28,608 nt of DNA, from NCBI GenBank assembly GCA_016715905.1, contig JADJXI010000018.1:1-28608 (forward strand), read 5' to 3'. Both the position numbers and the translations under genes were made by a program. Positions 1 through 7,806 of the stretch are shown in pieces (within the stretch, counting starts at the first letter, position 1; every line of letters starts with the position of its first letter). Origin of the DNA: Sphingobacteriaceae bacterium. Lineage in GTDB: Bacteria; Bacteroidota; Bacteroidia; B-17B0; Aurantibacillaceae. The notes under the pieces were generated by a model. That model made no database searches. It had not been told where the DNA came from and was given only the letters and a program-made list of their open reading frames with translations.

Positions 1-60
1 AAATTTTTGATTTGTAAAATTTATTGAGGCTACACAATTGTATATAGGGATAGCAAAATT

Positions 61-1583
61 TTAGGCTGCCATTTTTACTTCAAAAATAATTCTTATAACA
101 GCCTTTTTTGTTAGTTTTTTGTGCATAAAGCCATCCCTTGTTATACTTTGGCTTCCCAGGCATGGAGTTTTTTGCATCAGTTCTTCAAAACCAAGTATGT
201 TTATTCGTTTTATGTTATAAACTGTCATAACTAATGCCCATTCCCATTTACTTTTTTTTAATCCCTTGAGTTAGTGTCAAATTATAGCCCTAAACTCTTT
301 TCATCGTGCCAAAAATATGCTCATTAATTTCTTGTCGTTTGCGATAGAGCCCGTATTGTTCTTTGTAATTTTTATTATTTATTTCTATTGCCTCTGCATA
401 TTCGCTTCGTTCTATTTCCTTCACCACATCAGCCTTTGCTGTGCATAGTTTTAAGCACACTGGGTTTTAATGCATGGTTCGGTATTTTAAATTTATGAGA
501 ACCATTGTGGCTTTCTTTTGCTGTGCCAGGTACCGGTTGTTGTTGGTGTTTGCTTTGCGGGCAGGTGTATAAGTCATTCTCTTGATTATACGGAATTTAG
601 TTACTAAATAATCTTTAGTGGTGCCTTTATCGTTACTGTTAACTATCTCTTGTTGCGCTACAATGGTGCTTTCTTTATCCGTGTTGTTGACACGTTTGTA
701 TTTCCTTTCATTGTTATATCCTTTATCTGCTAACACGATAAAAGGCTCTGCTTGTATATTTTTTAGTCTCTAATGCTATGTTGCCCAATGCATTTCTATC
801 GTTACGATTAATTGTGTGGGTTGCTACTAATAATTTATGCTTGTCATCTGAAGCTTGTGTATTGTACCACCTCTACTACTTGACCTTGTATTAATAAGGC
901 TCTTGCATCTGCATCCGTTGTGCTTATTTGCGTCCGTTACTTTTAGTTAAGTAATCCTGAAGTTGATCATACTTTATCTTTTGCGTTTTAAGTCTTCCTA
1001 ATTTCTCTTCTATGTTTTTTACTTTTCGTTTTGTTCGTTTCTTATCTGTAAGGCATCTAATTCTTTGAGATATTGATTAGCTTTGCTTCAATGTAGGCAA
1101 AATGTCTATCTATCTTTTTTGGTTATAGTTGTTTTCTTACTATTGTGTGCCCTTACTTTGGTATATATGGCTATAACTTCTCTGCTACTAAATCAGCATC
1201 TTTTAAAAAACAATACAAATAATTTAAACGTGTTGCTAAGGCTGGGGATTAACTTTTCTGAAATCCGCTATGGAATGATAGTTTGGTGTTAAGCATTACA
1301 CAACCATTGCATTTCAAATATTACGGCTACTTTCTTTTTTGATAATTTGACGTGATGAACGGATTCCATTCATATACCCGTAAATGTAAATTTTTAAAAA
1401 TAACTGATTAGTAAAACTCGGACGGCCTTCTGATTTTACAGATTTGTTTAAAAATAGTTTTTCTAATTCCCAACTTCTCTACAAAGGCATCTATAAATCT
1501 AACTACTGTATTTTCTTTTTTCTACAATCTTCAAGGCTTTTAAACTCAATCTGACTGCGGCTTTTAGAGATTACATTTGGCAT
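61..1583 (-). pseudogene. Decayed IS1182-like transposase
   Basis: Read on the minus strand from a start near 1583, fragments in different frames match the order of an IS1182-family transposase. The N-terminal part contains GRP-like and 'YGY/YEWNP.ITS' like text (about 1440-1330). The middle has 'MLADKGYNNERKYK' (736 downward). The C-terminal part has 'YRKRQEINEHIFGTMKRV' followed by 'KWEWALVMTVYNIKRINILG' (about 345-190), which resembles the usual 'RxxxEHpFGtiKr.wGy' end. The pieces are separated by frameshifts and stops. One stop stands where a Trp is expected, after 'GTMKRV'. No intact reading frame remains, so it is not expected to be active. I could not define its terminal inverted repeats. 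The family call rests on remembered motifs. Confidence 0.75.
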
Positions 1584-1639
1584 AATCAAAGATAATTCAT
1601 ATTCGTTTTTTTTTATTTATCTTTATTTCAGTAATAACA

Positions 1640-1690
1640 AACAGTTGCTGTTAAAACCCAACTTTTTGTAGCGCTGACGTTACTGGTAAT
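1640..1690 (+). other. Possible attC remnant (R' core) at left end of array
   Basis: The sequence GCTGACGTTACTGG around 1674-1685 has the form of the closing attC core (GTTA) that starts every other cassette in the window, and it lies 28 bp before a gene start as in the other cassettes. The left arm of the site is missing, apparently replaced by the decayed IS. Inference only. Confidence 0.35.
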
Positions 1691-1707
1691 GTGCCGGGAC
1701 ATCGAAC

Positions 1708-2553
1708 ATGAAAAAAATATTAATCCTGACAATAGCATTTTTCACGACAATATCCATTCTGTTCGGACAGACGGACAAGAAAACTATTTTAATAAAAGGC
1801 AGGGTCTACGGACAATCAAAAAATGAAAACAACTTCCTTCCGCTCGCTACAGTTTACGTTAAGGACACCAAAACATATTGCTTGACGGATACCCTTGGTT
1901 ATTATTCGCTCGACATTTCATCACTTGGCGACAAAGGACGAAAAGTTGTTCTTGTTTGCAGATACATTGGTTACGTTATTAAAGAAATACCCCTTGGTAA
2001 AATAAAAAATTCTATATCGACAGACTTTATTCTTGAAGCTGCTCCAGCCTGCAATTATCCTGACGTTTGGAGTTCAATTGAAATAAAAAGCCCAGACACA
2101 GCCCAGTATTGTAAAATACTTAAACGCGGACACGATACTTTAACATTTTATAGACGACATAGCAATTGTGACAGCGTAACATTTTATAAGTTTCAAGTAT
2201 TTAAACAAACACAGACATACGGCATCCGAACATTTCTTCCAGTTAAGTATGCTCAACCGAAAAGGTGCAAAGACTTCTTCTCTGCTGACCCAAGAAAATT
2301 AGTTTTTAAACAATCGCAAACTTGCCTTCATTCTCCCGAAACAATTAATTTCATGAATGGCTTTGAAAAAGCTATTCGTGACCTGAAACGTGACACTTTG
2401 AATTGTTCAAACAAAATACAATATTCAATTACAATTGGTAATAAATATTATAAAAGCAAAATAAAGACATGTAGCCAAGACATCGAAAGACTAATGAATA
2501 TGTATTTTGGTTGCGCAATTGAAGACACAAGACAATTTCAAAGTGGCTATTGA
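1708..2553 (+). CDS. Secreted protein with carboxypeptidase-regulatory-like domain
   Basis: The 281-residue product begins with a Sec signal peptide (MKKILILTIAFFTTISILFG, cleavage likely near Q21). Residues about 27-110 resemble the CarboxypepD_reg-like beta-sandwich common in Bacteroidota: 'IKGRVYGQ', 'LPLATVYVKDTKT' and 'TDTLGYYSLDIS', then 'RYIGYVIKEIPL'. The remaining 170 residues (several Cys, charged) I do not recognise. There is no T9SS tail and no TonB-receptor barrel, so this is not a full SusC-type protein. It is the first cassette gene of the array, about 28 bp after a possible attC core, and the attC at 2574 follows the stop by 20 bp. Asp codons are mostly GAC, as in the other cassettes. 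It probably acts in the periplasm or at the cell envelope. Function unknown. Confidence 0.8.
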   Translation: MKKILILTIAFFTTISILFGQTDKKTILIKGRVYGQSKNENNFLPLATVYVKDTKTYCLTDTLGYYSLDISSLGDKGRKVVLVCRYIGYVIKEIPLGKIKNSISTDFILEAAPACNYPDVWSSIEIKSPDTAQYCKILKRGHDTLTFYRRHSNCDSVTFYKFQVFKQTQTYGIRTFLPVKYAQPKRCKDFFSADPRKLVFKQSQTCLHSPETINFMNGFEKAIRDLKRDTLNCSNKIQYSITIGNKYYKSKIKTCSQDIERLMNMYFGCAIEDTRQFQSGY

Positions 2554-2573
2554 ACTGTGTGCGGCACACAACC

Positions 2574-2756
2574 AGTAACAGCAAATTCGCCCAATGCGGC
2601 GGGACAGGGTCATCGCTCGCGCGCAAAATTAGTTGCCCCTTCGGGAAATTTTATTTGCGGCTCGCTAAAAACCATTGTATCTTTAAATAAACATTTGTGG
2701 GTATAGACACAGGAAGCTTCGAAAGCCGCACTGGGCAAATTCGCAAAACGTTAGGT
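2574..2756 (+). repeat. attC site 1
   Basis: The opening core AGTAACA is followed by arm GCAAATTCGCCCAATGCGG. The closing arm CCGCACTGGGCAAATTCGC is followed by AAAACGTTAGG. The arms pair except for an A/C mismatch in the centre. The long loop contains the block TGTATCTTTAAATAAACAT shared with other sites. Cassette exchange would occur between G2750 and T2751. Confidence 0.88.
2654..2685 (+). promoter_or_regulatory. Putative Bacteroidota promoter inside attC 1 loop
   Basis: TTTG at 2654-2657, a 20-bp spacer, then TATCTTTA at 2678-2685. The consensus is TTTG or TTG, 17-23 bp, TAnnTTTG, so the last base deviates. Transcription would run through the right attC arm into the next cassette (2751 onward), which appears non-coding. 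Inference from pattern only. Confidence 0.5.
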
Positions 2757-3247
2757 TCCATTTGTAACGCACCTGTGTGTGTTAAGCTAGACGTAGCAGT
2801 AGAAATTTTTTTTTAAGTTGCGGGACGTTAAAGCAAGGCGTAAAAATTTTTGATTTTTTTATTAAATAAATCCTAACCTTTTGTCTAAGCAGTTTTTTTG
2901 AAAAAAAAACGTTTTGCTTAGCAAAACAAAACGGTTAGTGGATTTGGAGTGTTGCGAGTTCACTCGCATAAGTGACAAAGACGCTAAGCGTTTTTGCTTA
3001 GACAAAGGTAGCGAAAATTTTTTACAAAGTCAACGGTTTGACAAGGGGTAGACTTTGTTTTTATAAACAAAATCAAAAATTTTTACCCTTTTATTTTGTC
3101 CCGACAACTTAAAAGTTGGCTTTCTAAGACTGCGTCAAGCTGTCGCGCTTGAAGCAATAATAGAAAGCCTAAAATTTCTCCTGTGGACCCTAGACTTTAA
3201 AGCTTGACCGCTGCTGCGGTCAGTGCGCCACAAACGAAACCTAACAA
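2750..3247 (+). repeat. Non-coding cassette formed by a ~500-bp foldback
   Basis: This cassette, bounded by the attC cores at 2750 and 3347, has no credible gene before its own attC. Its two ends are complementary: GTTAGGTTCCATTTGTAACG at the left against the complement of GCCACAAACGAAACCTAAC at the right (about 3226-3245). Further in, TAAGTTGCGGGAC and GTAAAAATTTTTGATTTT (2814-2858) pair with the region 3070-3112. Innermost, CTTTTGTCTAAGCA (2878-2891) pairs with TGCTTAGACAAAG (2995-3007). The apex holds an extra hairpin, GTTTTGC-TTA-GCAAAAC (2911-2927). The whole cassette could fold as one long imperfect hairpin as single-stranded DNA or RNA. It may be a structured RNA or a hairpin-based element. 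Role unknown. Confidence 0.7.
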
Positions 3248-3352
3248 CGGCTAAGCACAATGCCTTTTTCTTTTATCTATTGTTACCTTCATTTCATTTC
3301 GGTAACTTTGAATATGGAAAAAGGCACTGATGCCTAGCCGTTATCCGTTAGT
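3240..3352 (+). repeat. attC site 2
   Basis: The opening core CCTAACA is followed by ACGGCTAAGCACAATGCCTTTT. The closing arm AAAAAGGCACTGATGCCTAGCCGTTAT precedes core CCGTTAG (3345-3351). The arms pair with a small bulge. This is a shorter site (113 bp) with a loop unlike the others. The next cassette starts at 3348. Confidence 0.85.
3280..3310 (+). promoter_or_regulatory. Canonical Bacteroidota promoter inside attC 2 loop
   Basis: TTG at 3280-3282, a 20-bp spacer, and TAACTTTG at 3303-3310, a perfect match to TAnnTTTG. It lies in the loop of the attC and points to the gene at 3372. This is the strongest promoter match found in the array. Confidence 0.62.
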
Positions 3353-3371
3353 TGCAAGTGTAAAGACAGAC

Positions 3372-3950
3372 ATGACCTTATTAGAACTCGACATTTTAGA
3401 AAAAGAAATTACAACTCGGTTAAGAGATCTTAACTCGAAAAAAACTGATCCCGAAATCTTAGACACCTTTTTGTCGGAAGCATTTAGAAAATATACTACT
3501 ATTCATAAAGCGTATATCGACTTAATAAAAAACGGTGACGAAAGGACAAGAATAGAAGCATTAAAGAGAGCACTTTACATCCAATGGATCGGAAGTTTCG
3601 AACCATCTTTTATAACAGGCATTACGACATCCTTTGACACATTTGAAAATGCAGCGGGTGGACTTGAATTAAAAGACTTTCAATTTGTTTATAGCTACGT
3701 AGACAATCTTATCAAGAATAACGAGCTTGACGAAGAGTTGATAGAAATGCTTTCCTATTATGCATGTTGGGAATTTGTTTTTGAATTTGAAAATTTTAAA
3801 GACTATAAACATCTTCATCATTTTGTTTTCAATACTGACCAGGAGACATCTTATGTTCCATTAATTAGAAAGCGAAATCTTGAACAGCGCGGACAAATGG
3901 GTGACTACTTTTTGAGTTTGAGTACATTGACCGAAGACACCAGCAACTAA
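3372..3950 (+). CDS. Cassette-encoded cytosolic protein, unknown
   Basis: The frame is open from an ATG at 3330, but that ATG lies inside the right arm of attC 2. The ATG at 3372, after the cassette boundary (3348) and preceded by AAAGACAGAC, gives a 192-residue product and is the better start. The protein is acidic and mostly helical, with no signal peptide or membrane segment. Visible text includes 'LELDILEKEITTRLRDLN', 'AYIDLIKNGDERTRIEALKR' and an aromatic 'YACWEFVFEFENFKDY'. I do not recognise a family. The TAA stop overlaps the TAAC core of the next attC, so the attC supplies the stop codon. Asp is mainly GAC. Confidence 0.75.
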   Translation: MTLLELDILEKEITTRLRDLNSKKTDPEILDTFLSEAFRKYTTIHKAYIDLIKNGDERTRIEALKRALYIQWIGSFEPSFITGITTSFDTFENAAGGLELKDFQFVYSYVDNLIKNNELDEELIEMLSYYACWEFVFEFENFKDYKHLHHFVFNTDQETSYVPLIRKRNLEQRGQMGDYFLSLSTLTEDTSN

Positions 3951-4127
3951 CACAGGCTCACACGCAATGCGGAGTTTGTGCAAGATGCAAATACAATTTT
4001 AAAGGTGCGCTTCGCGCAAATTATTTTTTGTATTTGCAATTTAGTTCTGTACATTTAATAAAGTTTTTCGCTCAAGACAGTTTTGTGGTTTTTAATTCCG
4101 CACTGCGTGTAGCCTGAAAACGTTACC
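3946..4127 (+). repeat. attC site 3
   Basis: The opening ACTAACACAGGCTCACACGC-AATGCGGA pairs with the closing TCCGCACTGCGTGTAGCCTG before AAAACGTTACC. The loop includes a small hairpin (GCGCTTCGCGC, 4007-4017) and the block GTACATTTAATAAAG shared with attC 4. The boundary is at G4122. Confidence 0.88.
4027..4057 (+). promoter_or_regulatory. Putative promoter inside attC 3 loop
   Basis: TTTG at 4027-4030, a 19-bp spacer and TACATTTA at 4050-4057. One mismatch to TAnnTTTG. It points at the gene starting at 4151. Confidence 0.5.
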
Positions 4128-4150
4128 AGTAAGCTTAAGAAAGACAAACA

Positions 4151-4492
4151 ATGAAGACAATAATGATTATATTTTCTGTTTTAATAACTAACATGTGTTT
4201 AGGACAGACGTTGGAGTTTAAAAATGGGAAAAAGAAATTATACATTTTTAAAGACTTTCAAGGAACATTTTTACTAAATGACAGTAGTAGTTATACTGGC
4301 ACAGTAATTAAACTATCTGCGACAGATATAACCGTTGAGACAACAGAAAAAATGAAAAAAGTGATCGTTATACATGATATTTTGAGCGTGAATTATTGTA
4401 GATCAAAATTTGGAACTGCGAATAAGAGTTATGGGACGCATTGTAAAGACGTGAAACTAAAAAACTACAAATACAAGTTTACGAGAGAATAA
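4151..4492 (+). CDS. Small secreted cassette protein, unknown
   Basis: A 113-residue product with an N-terminal Sec signal peptide (MKTIMIIFSVLITNMCLGQT, cleavage likely after G18). The mature part is about 94 residues, lysine-rich and probably all-beta: 'LEFKNGKKKLYIFKDFQG', 'YTGTVIKLSATDITVET' and 'VIVIHDILSVNYC'. The alternation of short strands resembles small beta-barrel or SH3-like folds that read a coefficient from a string ('G.V.....D.I.V......'), but no family is certain. The start ATG follows AAAGACAAACA and lies 29 bp after the attC 3 boundary. It has two mature cysteines and no T9SS tail, so a periplasmic location is likely. Confidence 0.75.
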   Translation: MKTIMIIFSVLITNMCLGQTLEFKNGKKKLYIFKDFQGTFLLNDSSSYTGTVIKLSATDITVETTEKMKKVIVIHDILSVNYCRSKFGTANKSYGTHCKDVKLKNYKYKFTRE

Positions 4493-4551
4493 TAATTCTA
4501 AATCAAATATGCGAAGACTGAAGAACAAGCTAAAACTAAGTAAAGCCAACT

Positions 4552-4723
4552 GGTAACACAGGTTACACGCAATGCGGAGTTTATGCAAGTTGCAAATGCA
4601 TTTTTTCATCGGAAGAATATTTTTTGCATTTGCCATTTAGTTCAGTACATTTAATAAAGGTTTTCGCTCAAGACAGTTTTGTGGTTATTTATTCCGCACT
4701 GCGTGTAGCCTGAAAACGTTAGC
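4552..4723 (+). repeat. attC site 4
   Basis: GGTAACACAGGTTACACGC-AATGCGGA pairs with TCCGCACTGCGTGTAGCCTG before AAAACGTTAGC. It is a close relative of attC 3: the same right arm and the same GTACATTTAATAAAGG loop block. This suggests the two neighbouring cassettes came from a shared source. Confidence 0.88.
4623..4653 (+). promoter_or_regulatory. Putative promoter inside attC 4 loop
   Basis: TTTG at 4623-4626, a 19-bp spacer, TACATTTA at 4646-4653. Same arrangement as in attC 3; it would serve the peptidase gene at 4807. Confidence 0.5.
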
Positions 4724-4806
4724 CACAATGCAAAGAGCGACAGCATGTAGCCATTTAGACATACTTTTAAATTAACAAACAAGACAAAAAATATAAACGA
4801 CAGACA

Positions 4807-6003
4807 ATGAAAACAATACTACTTATCACTTTAACAGCTTTTATCGGCTTGACAACTTTACAAGCACAGAATCCAATGGTTCAAAGTATTTTAAATGATG
4901 TCAGGATTGACTCACTCACTAAATTTGTAGCACAGCTTTCAGGTGAAACACCTGTGATTATTAATGGGCAACCCGATACTATCAAAACACGATACTCCTT
5001 TAGTTCAGGGAATGAAAAAGCTTTTCAGTTTATGAAAGCAATATTTGTGCAGTATGGATTTGTTGTTGATTCAATGGTTTTTAGTGCTAACGGAAAAAAT
5101 CTATTTGGAATAAAAACAGGATATAAATATCCCAATAGGAAGTTTATTCTTGGAGCACATTATGACAACATGCCTAATACTCCTATTGCACCAGGAGCTG
5201 ATGATAATGCCAGTGGAACGGCTGCGGTGCTGGAAGCAGCAAGAATTTTTTCGAACTATAATTTTCCTCATACCCTTGTGTTTGCTTTATGGGATGAAGA
5301 AGAACAGGGGTTATTGGGTAGCACAGCTTATGTTCCAACAATAGGTTCTAATAATGATACGCTTATGGGATACATCAATATGGATATGTTGGGATGGGAT
5401 GGAAATAACGACACAATAGCTGATTTGAATGTTAGACCGGTTGCAAACTCTTTACAACTTGCCGACAAAGCAATAAAATGTGATTCTGTATATAATATCC
5501 AACTTAAGTTGCACATAGTCAATCCAGGCAATGGTTCTACTGACCACGCTCCATTTTGGAACAATGGTTTTACAGCAATAGGCATTGATGAAGAATATGA
5601 TAATGACTTTAATCCCTATTGGCACACTATAGCAGATTCTCTTGGGCAGTTTAATCTTGATTTTTATGAGCGTTGTGCAAAACTGGCGTACGCTACACTT
5701 GCAGACTGTGCTGCTGACACTGTGAATGTTGTAAGTATTGAACACCACGTTCAGAAATTCACACGCATAATTATTTATCCTAATCCCTTTTCCTCTGAGA
5801 CAACTTTACAAACAGAAATTCCTTTTAAGAACGCAAATCTCACGTTAAACAACTGTTTCGGGCAGACAATAAAAGAAATAAATAATATTTCGGGAAACAC
5901 AGTTACTATCTCCCGAGACAATCTTCCAAGCGGACTGTATTTCATTCGGCTGACACAAGACAATAAAATAATTACAGTGGACAAATTAGTAATCACGGAC
6001 TGA
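4807..6003 (+). CDS. Secreted M28-family metallopeptidase with T9SS tail
   Basis: The 398-residue product starts with a Sec signal peptide (residues 1-20, cleavage before QNPMVQ). The M28 zinc-aminopeptidase fold follows with all expected residues visible: GAHYD (His118, Asp120), GADDNASG (bridging Asp132), DEEEQG (catalytic Glu165, metal Glu166), NMDMLG (Asp193) and YWHT (His273). The family releases N-terminal amino acids with two zinc ions. Residues about 320-398 form a type A T9SS sorting domain ('IIIYPNPFSS', 'NNCFGQTIKEI', 'LPSGLYFIRLTQ'), so it should be exported and displayed or released at the cell surface. It is the sole gene of its cassette, between attC 4 and attC 5. The leader is GACA-rich (AACGACAGACAATG). 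Confidence 0.9.
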   Translation: MKTILLITLTAFIGLTTLQAQNPMVQSILNDVRIDSLTKFVAQLSGETPVIINGQPDTIKTRYSFSSGNEKAFQFMKAIFVQYGFVVDSMVFSANGKNLFGIKTGYKYPNRKFILGAHYDNMPNTPIAPGADDNASGTAAVLEAARIFSNYNFPHTLVFALWDEEEQGLLGSTAYVPTIGSNNDTLMGYINMDMLGWDGNNDTIADLNVRPVANSLQLADKAIKCDSVYNIQLKLHIVNPGNGSTDHAPFWNNGFTAIGIDEEYDNDFNPYWHTIADSLGQFNLDFYERCAKLAYATLADCAADTVNVVSIEHHVQKFTRIIIYPNPFSSETTLQTEIPFKNANLTLNNCFGQTIKEINNISGNTVTISRDNLPSGLYFIRLTQDNKIITVDKLVITD

Positions 6004-6028
6004 CACGCACTACAAAAAAATGCACTGT

Positions 6029-6157
6029 GGCTAACAGCACATTTGCAATAGGCGGGCTTTGTGCTCCGTAGACAGTTTTGTGGTTAATGAAAGTTTTGTG
6101 CTACGCATGAACATTTGTGGTAAAAATCCCGCCCATCGCAAATCTGCAAAACGTTAG
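6029..6157 (+). repeat. attC site 5
   Basis: GGCTAACAGCACATTTGCAATAGGCGGG pairs with CCCGCCCATCGCAAATCTGC before AAAACGTTAGGG. The loop shares CAGTTTTGTGGTT with attC 3 and 4 but lacks a clear promoter. The boundary is at G6153. Confidence 0.87.
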
Positions 6158-6167
6158 GGGTAATTGT

Positions 6168-6599
6168 ATGACGACATTAACCGAAAGGAACATAGTAAAA
6201 TTATTTGACCATTTATGGCCAGGAATGCTTTATGTTCAAGAACACAGAGCAACTTGCGTCCACAATTTAAAAACAATTAACAACTGTTTTTCTAAATTCA
6301 AACATGACCATAACGAACTAATAAATTCCTTATGTTCTCTTGACGGCATCGGGCTGACAATAGCAAGCGGACTGATATGGACTGCATTCCCAAGGACACG
6401 GGTTCCTTTCGACAAATACACATTGACTTATGCTTTAGATAAAAGAATTTTGAGGACAGAATTAATATCTACTGATTATATTAATGCTTCCGAAAAAATA
6501 AAGACGCATTGTAAAATAAATCATATGACTATTGAAGATTTTGTAAGGAAGTCTTTAATTGAATTAGAGGAACATGAATACCTAATGGAGCCCAAATAA
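6168..6599 (+). CDS. Helix-hairpin-helix protein in a two-gene cassette
   Basis: An upstream ATG at 6117 lies inside attC 5. The ATG at 6168, 14 bp after the cassette boundary, is preferred and gives 143 residues. The central segment 'LDGIGLTIASGLIWTAFP' followed by 'VPFDKYTLTYAL' resembles the helix-hairpin-helix plus conserved Asp pattern of HhH-GPD DNA-glycosylase-like proteins ('GIG..TA..I......P..D....'). The protein is too short to be a full glycosylase, and no lysine nucleophile is evident in the usual place. It has no signal peptide and probably binds DNA in the cytosol. It shares its cassette with the secreted protein at 6623 (23-bp gap). The family call is tentative. Confidence 0.72.
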   Translation: MTTLTERNIVKLFDHLWPGMLYVQEHRATCVHNLKTINNCFSKFKHDHNELINSLCSLDGIGLTIASGLIWTAFPRTRVPFDKYTLTYALDKRILRTELISTDYINASEKIKTHCKINHMTIEDFVRKSLIELEEHEYLMEPK

Positions 6600-6622
6600 T
6601 TAAATCAACAAATAACACAAAT

Positions 6623-7189
6623 ATGAAAATCATTATCAAAACATTACTACTAATTTTTTTAAGTCAATCTATTTATTCCCAAATAACAGTATTTGGAATT
6701 GACATTGCTAAAAAAACTCCGGCACAAGGTTATTTTGAAGCATTTAAAACAAATTGCGCTCCAAAAACATATTTCTCATACGCTGAATACAAAAGTTTTA
6801 ATACTTGTGTTGCAATAATATTTGAGAATTACAACGTGACAAATAAAACTCCTCAAATGAAGGACACCGAAAAATATTTACCAGAATTAAATAAAATGAT
6901 TGAAAATAAATTCGGTAAACCAATTGACATTTATACAAGCCAAGAAAAGACTTCAAAAAGACTTAACTATAATATGTACCTTTTTACTTACAAATCAAAT
7001 TACTATGAAATCATTGTAAAGGTTTCAGGCTTCAAGACAACCGCATTGCAAGTAAGCGTTTACGACAATATCGACAAATTAAAAGACGACGTTGCAAGCA
7101 ATCTTGGTTACGACAGTTATTACGGGACAGAATACTATTACGACAAAGAAATATTTAATAATATAAAGGAGTACGTGACGAAAAAATAA
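6623..7189 (+). CDS. Secreted protein, unknown
   Basis: A 188-residue product with a Sec signal peptide (MKIIIKTLLLIFLSQSIYSQ). The mature protein contains 'VFGIDIAKKTP' near the start, then 'LPELNKMIENKFGKPIDIYTS' and a Tyr/Asp-rich end 'GYDSYYGTEYYYDKEIFNN'. The 'KMIENKFGKP' text resembles small periplasmic domains that compare a calculated value with a stored one, but I cannot name a family. It is the second gene of the cassette bounded by attC 5 and attC 6, only 23 bp after the helix-hairpin-helix gene, so the two probably share a transcript. There is no T9SS tail. The stop is 6 bp before the attC 6 region. Confidence 0.75.
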   Translation: MKIIIKTLLLIFLSQSIYSQITVFGIDIAKKTPAQGYFEAFKTNCAPKTYFSYAEYKSFNTCVAIIFENYNVTNKTPQMKDTEKYLPELNKMIENKFGKPIDIYTSQEKTSKRLNYNMYLFTYKSNYYEIIVKVSGFKTTALQVSVYDNIDKLKDDVASNLGYDSYYGTEYYYDKEIFNNIKEYVTKK

Positions 7190-7197
7190 CAACTACC

Positions 7198-7326
7198 CCT
7201 AACAGCAACTAAAATCAAGGCGGCGGACGTACTAACAAAAACTTTTGTATCTTCATATAAACTTTTGTCGGTGTAGACGCAGGCAGCTCCGAAAGCCGCC
7301 CTGCTTTTAGTCGCAAAACGTTAGGC
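7198..7326 (+). repeat. attC site 6
   Basis: CCTAACAGCAACTAAAATCAAGGCGGC pairs with GCCGCCCTGCTTTTAGTCGC before AAAACGTTAGGC. The loop has the shared block TTTTGTATCTTCATATAAAC with TATCTTCA (7248-7255) but no TTTG at the right distance upstream. The boundary is at G7320. Confidence 0.87.
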
Positions 7327-7800
7327 GAAATAATGGCGGACAAATCCGTTTCTTTTTTTATTTCAGCCTCATTTTCCGACGCACTTATTATTTTTTTCGC
7401 ACAAATGCAGACACCTTTAAATGTGTGGACAAAAAAATAATGCCGCACTCTTTCAATAAAGGGACTTGTTTTCCGAGCTCAAAAAACATTCCCTCTTTTG
7501 TAACAAATCGACAAGCTCTTGATGTTCTCGCCTTGACCACCAATCGGCGCCAACCGCACCACCGCCTCAATCGCACCTTTTGGCGCCTGCTTAACCAATA
7601 CTTAACCATACTAGCCATTACATCGCCTAACACGGGGTTGGCGAACAGCGGTGGACACCGTCATCGCGGCGAGCGAAATTATTGCGTGTTTTACACCTCT
7701 CCCACTTGCTGCCGCTAAATAATATTTGTACATTTAATAAACGTTTGTCGGGGTATGACCGGAGATTTTCAAAAATCCGCCGTCGCCAACCCCGCATCCG
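7321..7800 (+). repeat. 480-bp repeated cassette, type 1 (copy A)
   Basis: A complete cassette from TTAGGCG (7321) to the next core G7800. It is nearly identical to the cassette at 21337-21816 and closely related to type 2 at 7801-8283. It opens TTAGGCGAAATAATGGCGGA with an ATG at 7333 that runs only 35 codons (MADKSVSFFISASFSDALII...). A second open frame from GTG 7425 (VDKKIMPHSFNKG...) runs into the attC. A hairpin with arms GGCGCCAA and TTGGCGCC lies at about 7546-7588. Frame-breaking indels between copies argue against a conserved protein. Either it is non-coding or most copies are broken. Confidence 0.75.
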
Positions 7801-7806
7801 TTAGGC
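7623..7806 (+). repeat. attC site 7
   Basis: CGCCTAACACGGGGTTGGCGAACAGCGG pairs with CCGCCGTCGCCAACCCCGCA before TCCGTTAGGCG. The loop has a TTG (7706-7708), 20 bp, TACATTTA (7729-7736) promoter-like pair. Confidence 0.88.

Noticed and set aside
1083..1292. Plus-strand 69-codon hydrophobic frame
   Set aside because: It lies opposite the decayed IS1182-like transposase and has no start context or family match.
3330..3371. Upstream ATG extending the 3372 gene by 14 codons
   Set aside because: It lies inside the right arm of attC 2, outside the cassette, so the frame is open only by chance.
5328..5996. Minus-strand frames within the M28 peptidase gene
   Set aside because: Shadows of a well-supported gene with complete catalytic motifs.
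6117..6167. Upstream ATG extending the helix-hairpin-helix gene
   Set aside because: It lies inside attC 5. The ATG at 6168 follows the cassette boundary.
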